From Apiospora phragmitis (Eukaryota > Ascomycota > Sordariomycetes > Amphisphaeriales > Apiosporaceae): DNA of 64,000 nucleotides. Positions 61,400-64,000 of this stretch are shown here, one piece after another. The stretch is from the NCBI GenBank assembly GCA_038363925.1, contig JAQQWL010000013.1, forward strand, positions 2,666,001-2,730,000. Direction: 5' to 3'. Every line of letters starts with the position of its first letter. The stretch's first letter is position 1. The position numbers and the translations under genes are program-made. The notes beneath the pieces are model-generated. The model searched no databases. It was not told where the DNA came from and worked only from the letters and a program-made list of their open reading frames with translations.

Positions 61400-64000
61400 A
61401 CTATATAACTTAAACTCACTTTTAATACGTCTTTATAATACCTCGGAATATATATAAGAATTAATATAAACTAGCTTAACTTAATTAATACTTATAACTT
61501 ATTAATAGTAATAAATATACTCGTTTTAAACGTAATAATAATTATTAAAGAAAATATATAAAATAAAATTATAATAATAATATTAAGCGACTAATATAAA
61601 ATATATAGTTCGAAATAAATAATTAATTTAATTTACGTAAAAATAAAATAAAGAAAATATACTTGAATTAGTTAAGAATTAATAATATTATAATAATTTA
61701 AACAAGTTATTTAAAATAAACTATTAGTTTAAAATACGAATTTAAAAATATTAATAAAAGAAAAAATAAATATATAATTATTAAATATCTCTTATATATT
61801 TTAAATAAATATTAGTTATTTTAATAATTAATTTAAATATTAATTTAATTTATAAATAAAGTAAATAACTTTATTAACTTTATTATATAAATATTTTTAT
61901 ATAATTCCTTTTATTATAATATTATAACTTTAAATACTATTACTTATTATATTAATATAATGTTTCTTTTATTATATATTTAATTACTTTTTTATATTAT
62001 TAATATAAACTTAGATATATTTTATTAAATTTATTTTAAAATTTAAATGATGTTTATTATATTATAATTACTTTTATTCTTATAAGTTGCTATTTAAACC
62101 TTTAAATAATAATCCTAGAAAATTTATATCTATATTTAAACTTAATTACTTTACTTAATAAAAAAAGACTTTTATTACCACCTTTAATACCTTTTAATGA
62201 GACCTCGTTATAATAGTTAATAGTAATAATAATAACGACGGCCTTATTTAATAAGCGTTAATTAAACGAATTAAAAACTTCGAATAAAAGAATATTAATT
62301 ACTAGCTTTATTATATTAAATATAAAAAAAAGCGTAGGGAACTTTTAATTAAAAGATATTAAAATAAATACTTTATAATATTAATAAACTACGGGAGAAG
62401 TAAGCTTCTTTAATATTATTATTAATATTATTTAAAACCTCCTTAAATTTTAGAAAAAAAATAAAAATTAATACGTTAATACCCTTTAATAAGACGAGCG
62501 AGAATCTTTAAAAATTCCTCGTTTAAATTGAAGCTTATTAATAATTCTATAAAAAATCGTTTTAAAATATTACCTAACGGATTATTCTCGCCGCCTTATT
62601 CTTTAAAAAAAAGGCGCTTGCTTAGTTTAAAACCTATATAAATATACTCGTAAAAGCGATTAATAAATTAAACTATACCGGGTAGAGTTATAACGGATTT
62701 TTAAGAGTTACGACGGCTTCGAGATCGCTTTTAAGTTACTTTTCTAAAACCCCGACGAGAAACGACAGGCCGAAAATAAACTTTAACCTTTTATGTAAAA
62801 AAGATCAACAATTTTTTATACCGCTAAATTCTAACGTATTATAGCTTAATTAAATTATATTAAAACTATATAAATTATAATATATTATTAAAAGTTTAAA
62901 AACTTTAATTAGTTTCATACCCTTAATTATTTCTCTTTATATATAAAATTTATTATTAAAATCGATACGCGTTTATATAAGCGCCGTTATAAAGAATAAA
63001 ACGGCTAATAATAATTAAATAATTAAATTTAAATTAATATAAAACGCTTATACTAATATATTACTACGTAATTAAAGAAGATTATTATATATAGTTATTA
63101 TAACGAGTTTATAAACTTTAATATTATTAAATATAATAAATATAATTAAAAAAGAATATTACTTATTATAATTATTAGAAATAAAGGTATTACGTTTAAA
63201 AATATTTTTAAAACGTTTTTAAGAAATAATATATTAATATTACTTAAAATTAAAACACTTTTATAATAATTATTAAAAGAAATAAGGTTGTAATTAATTT
63301 TAATAGCATATTTAAATAGCTTATTATAATAATAAGTATATTATATACTTAATAAATAAAAAGGGAATTAAATAGTTTTTTAAAACTTTTAAAACTAAAG
63401 GAAATTATAATTAAAATATTATAATAATATATAAAGAATTTATTTTAATATATAACGAGTTTAATAACAATAAAAATAACTGGTAAACTATAAATATTTA
63501 ATAAATATATTAATAAATAAGCTTATAAACGAAATCGCTAAGCTTTAAAATTTCATAATTAACGAATAATTAATAATTTTAAATATTCTTTACCGGGATT
63601 TAAAATACTTATACTAAATATTTCTTATAGCAGGACTCGATTAAAAGATTAATAAAAATTACGCTATAAATAATAACTTTTATGTTTTATTTATAAACGA
63701 CGTATATTTTATACTTTTATAAGTATTATATATATATAACGCTTATATGAAATATTTTATAAATAAAACTTAAGAATAAATAGGTTTTTTTAATAAATTA
63801 ATATTAATTTTATACTTATACTTTAGTTATATTAATAAAATAATTAAACATTTATTAAAATAAAAAGACTTATATTAATTACGATAATATTATTAAAAAA
63901 ATAAGATTAAAAGAAGTATTTATAAGATTTATACTTTAAATACACTTGGGAAAACTAGTAAGCTTATAAATATTTTAAAAAAAATACTTGATATTTTTAA
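61400..64000 (+). mobile_element. RIP-mutated Ty3/gypsy-type element, copy 3, running off the window
   Basis: Opposite in orientation to copies 1 and 2. An LTR-like segment (about 61400-62030) is the reverse complement of the LTRs at 40560 and 47100. Gag lies downstream: around 62729-62850 the plus strand reads FKLLF-stop-NPDEKRQAENKL, then after further stops KRSTIFYTAKF, the classic gypsy Gag layout (F..F..PD.K..A...L..L.Q...I..Y...F). Every stop here is TAA where CAA (Gln) is expected, exactly the RIP product. The pol region lies to the right and mostly outside the window. Confidence 0.75.

Larger units (their letters stand above)
31975..64000. other. 32-kb RIP-mutated, AT-rich block (transposon graveyard)
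   Basis: From about 31975 to the window end the sequence is very AT-rich, dominated by TA, TT and AA steps, with CpA and TpG almost absent but CpG still frequent. That asymmetry marks RIP (C to T in CpA on either strand), not simple CpG deamination. No open frame has protein-like composition; the longest, 42866-43066 plus, lies antisense to a retroelement. Recognisable element remnants are listed separately. Unassigned stretches where I see only RIP-mutated sequence without a named element are about 34100-37340, 39170-40560 and 49640-51300. The block could be pericentromeric or an ordinary AT isochore. Confidence 0.85.

Overview
The window is nuclear DNA of a filamentous ascomycete (Pezizomycotina). 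The evidence is short GT..AG introns, compact GC-rich genes, fungal housekeeping genes (ERG8, ESF2, NMD3), and large AT-rich blocks in which CpA/TpG are almost absent while CpG survives. That last pattern is the signature of repeat-induced point mutation (RIP). The genus cannot be fixed from the sequence alone.

Layout. 1-22.5 kb is a gene-rich segment. In order it holds the 3' end of ERG8 (+), a frameshifted MYND-finger gene (-), a small four-exon gene (-), an aldehyde dehydrogenase (-) divergent from ESF2 (+), a haem-thiolate peroxidase (-), a Ser-rich coiled-coil protein (-), a six-exon secreted type-B carboxylesterase (-), NMD3 (+), and a C2H2 zinc-finger protein (-). It ends with a truncated DUF3176-like gene (-). 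22,480-25,202 is a RIP-mutated element with long inverted-repeat arms. Its left end coincides with the break in the DUF3176-like ORF, and its right end supplies the stop codon of the next ORF. 25.2-32 kb is a short accessory gene island: a Pro-rich protein (-), a roughly 1,050-aa Gly-rich multidomain protein (+) and a PRISE/5-beta-reductase-like SDR (+). From 31,975 to the window end (32 kb) the sequence is a nest of RIP-killed transposons without a supportable gene. I recognise a Fot1/pogo DNA transposon (about 37.35-39.17 kb), two minus-strand Ty3/gypsy elements with LTRs (about 40.6-47.8 and 52.8-60.8 kb), a third gypsy on the plus strand leaving the window (about 61.4-64 kb), and an unclassified repeat here called Q in several orientations.

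A recurrent feature of the gene-rich part is single-base frame breaks inside otherwise well-conserved proteins. Six genes are affected, including NMD3, which is essential in yeast. All single breaks outside the MYND gene are 1-base losses. I infer that many are residual consensus errors in the assembly, so affected genes should not be called pseudogenes without read evidence. The exon structures given here were worked out by hand from splice signals, reading-frame continuity and family knowledge.
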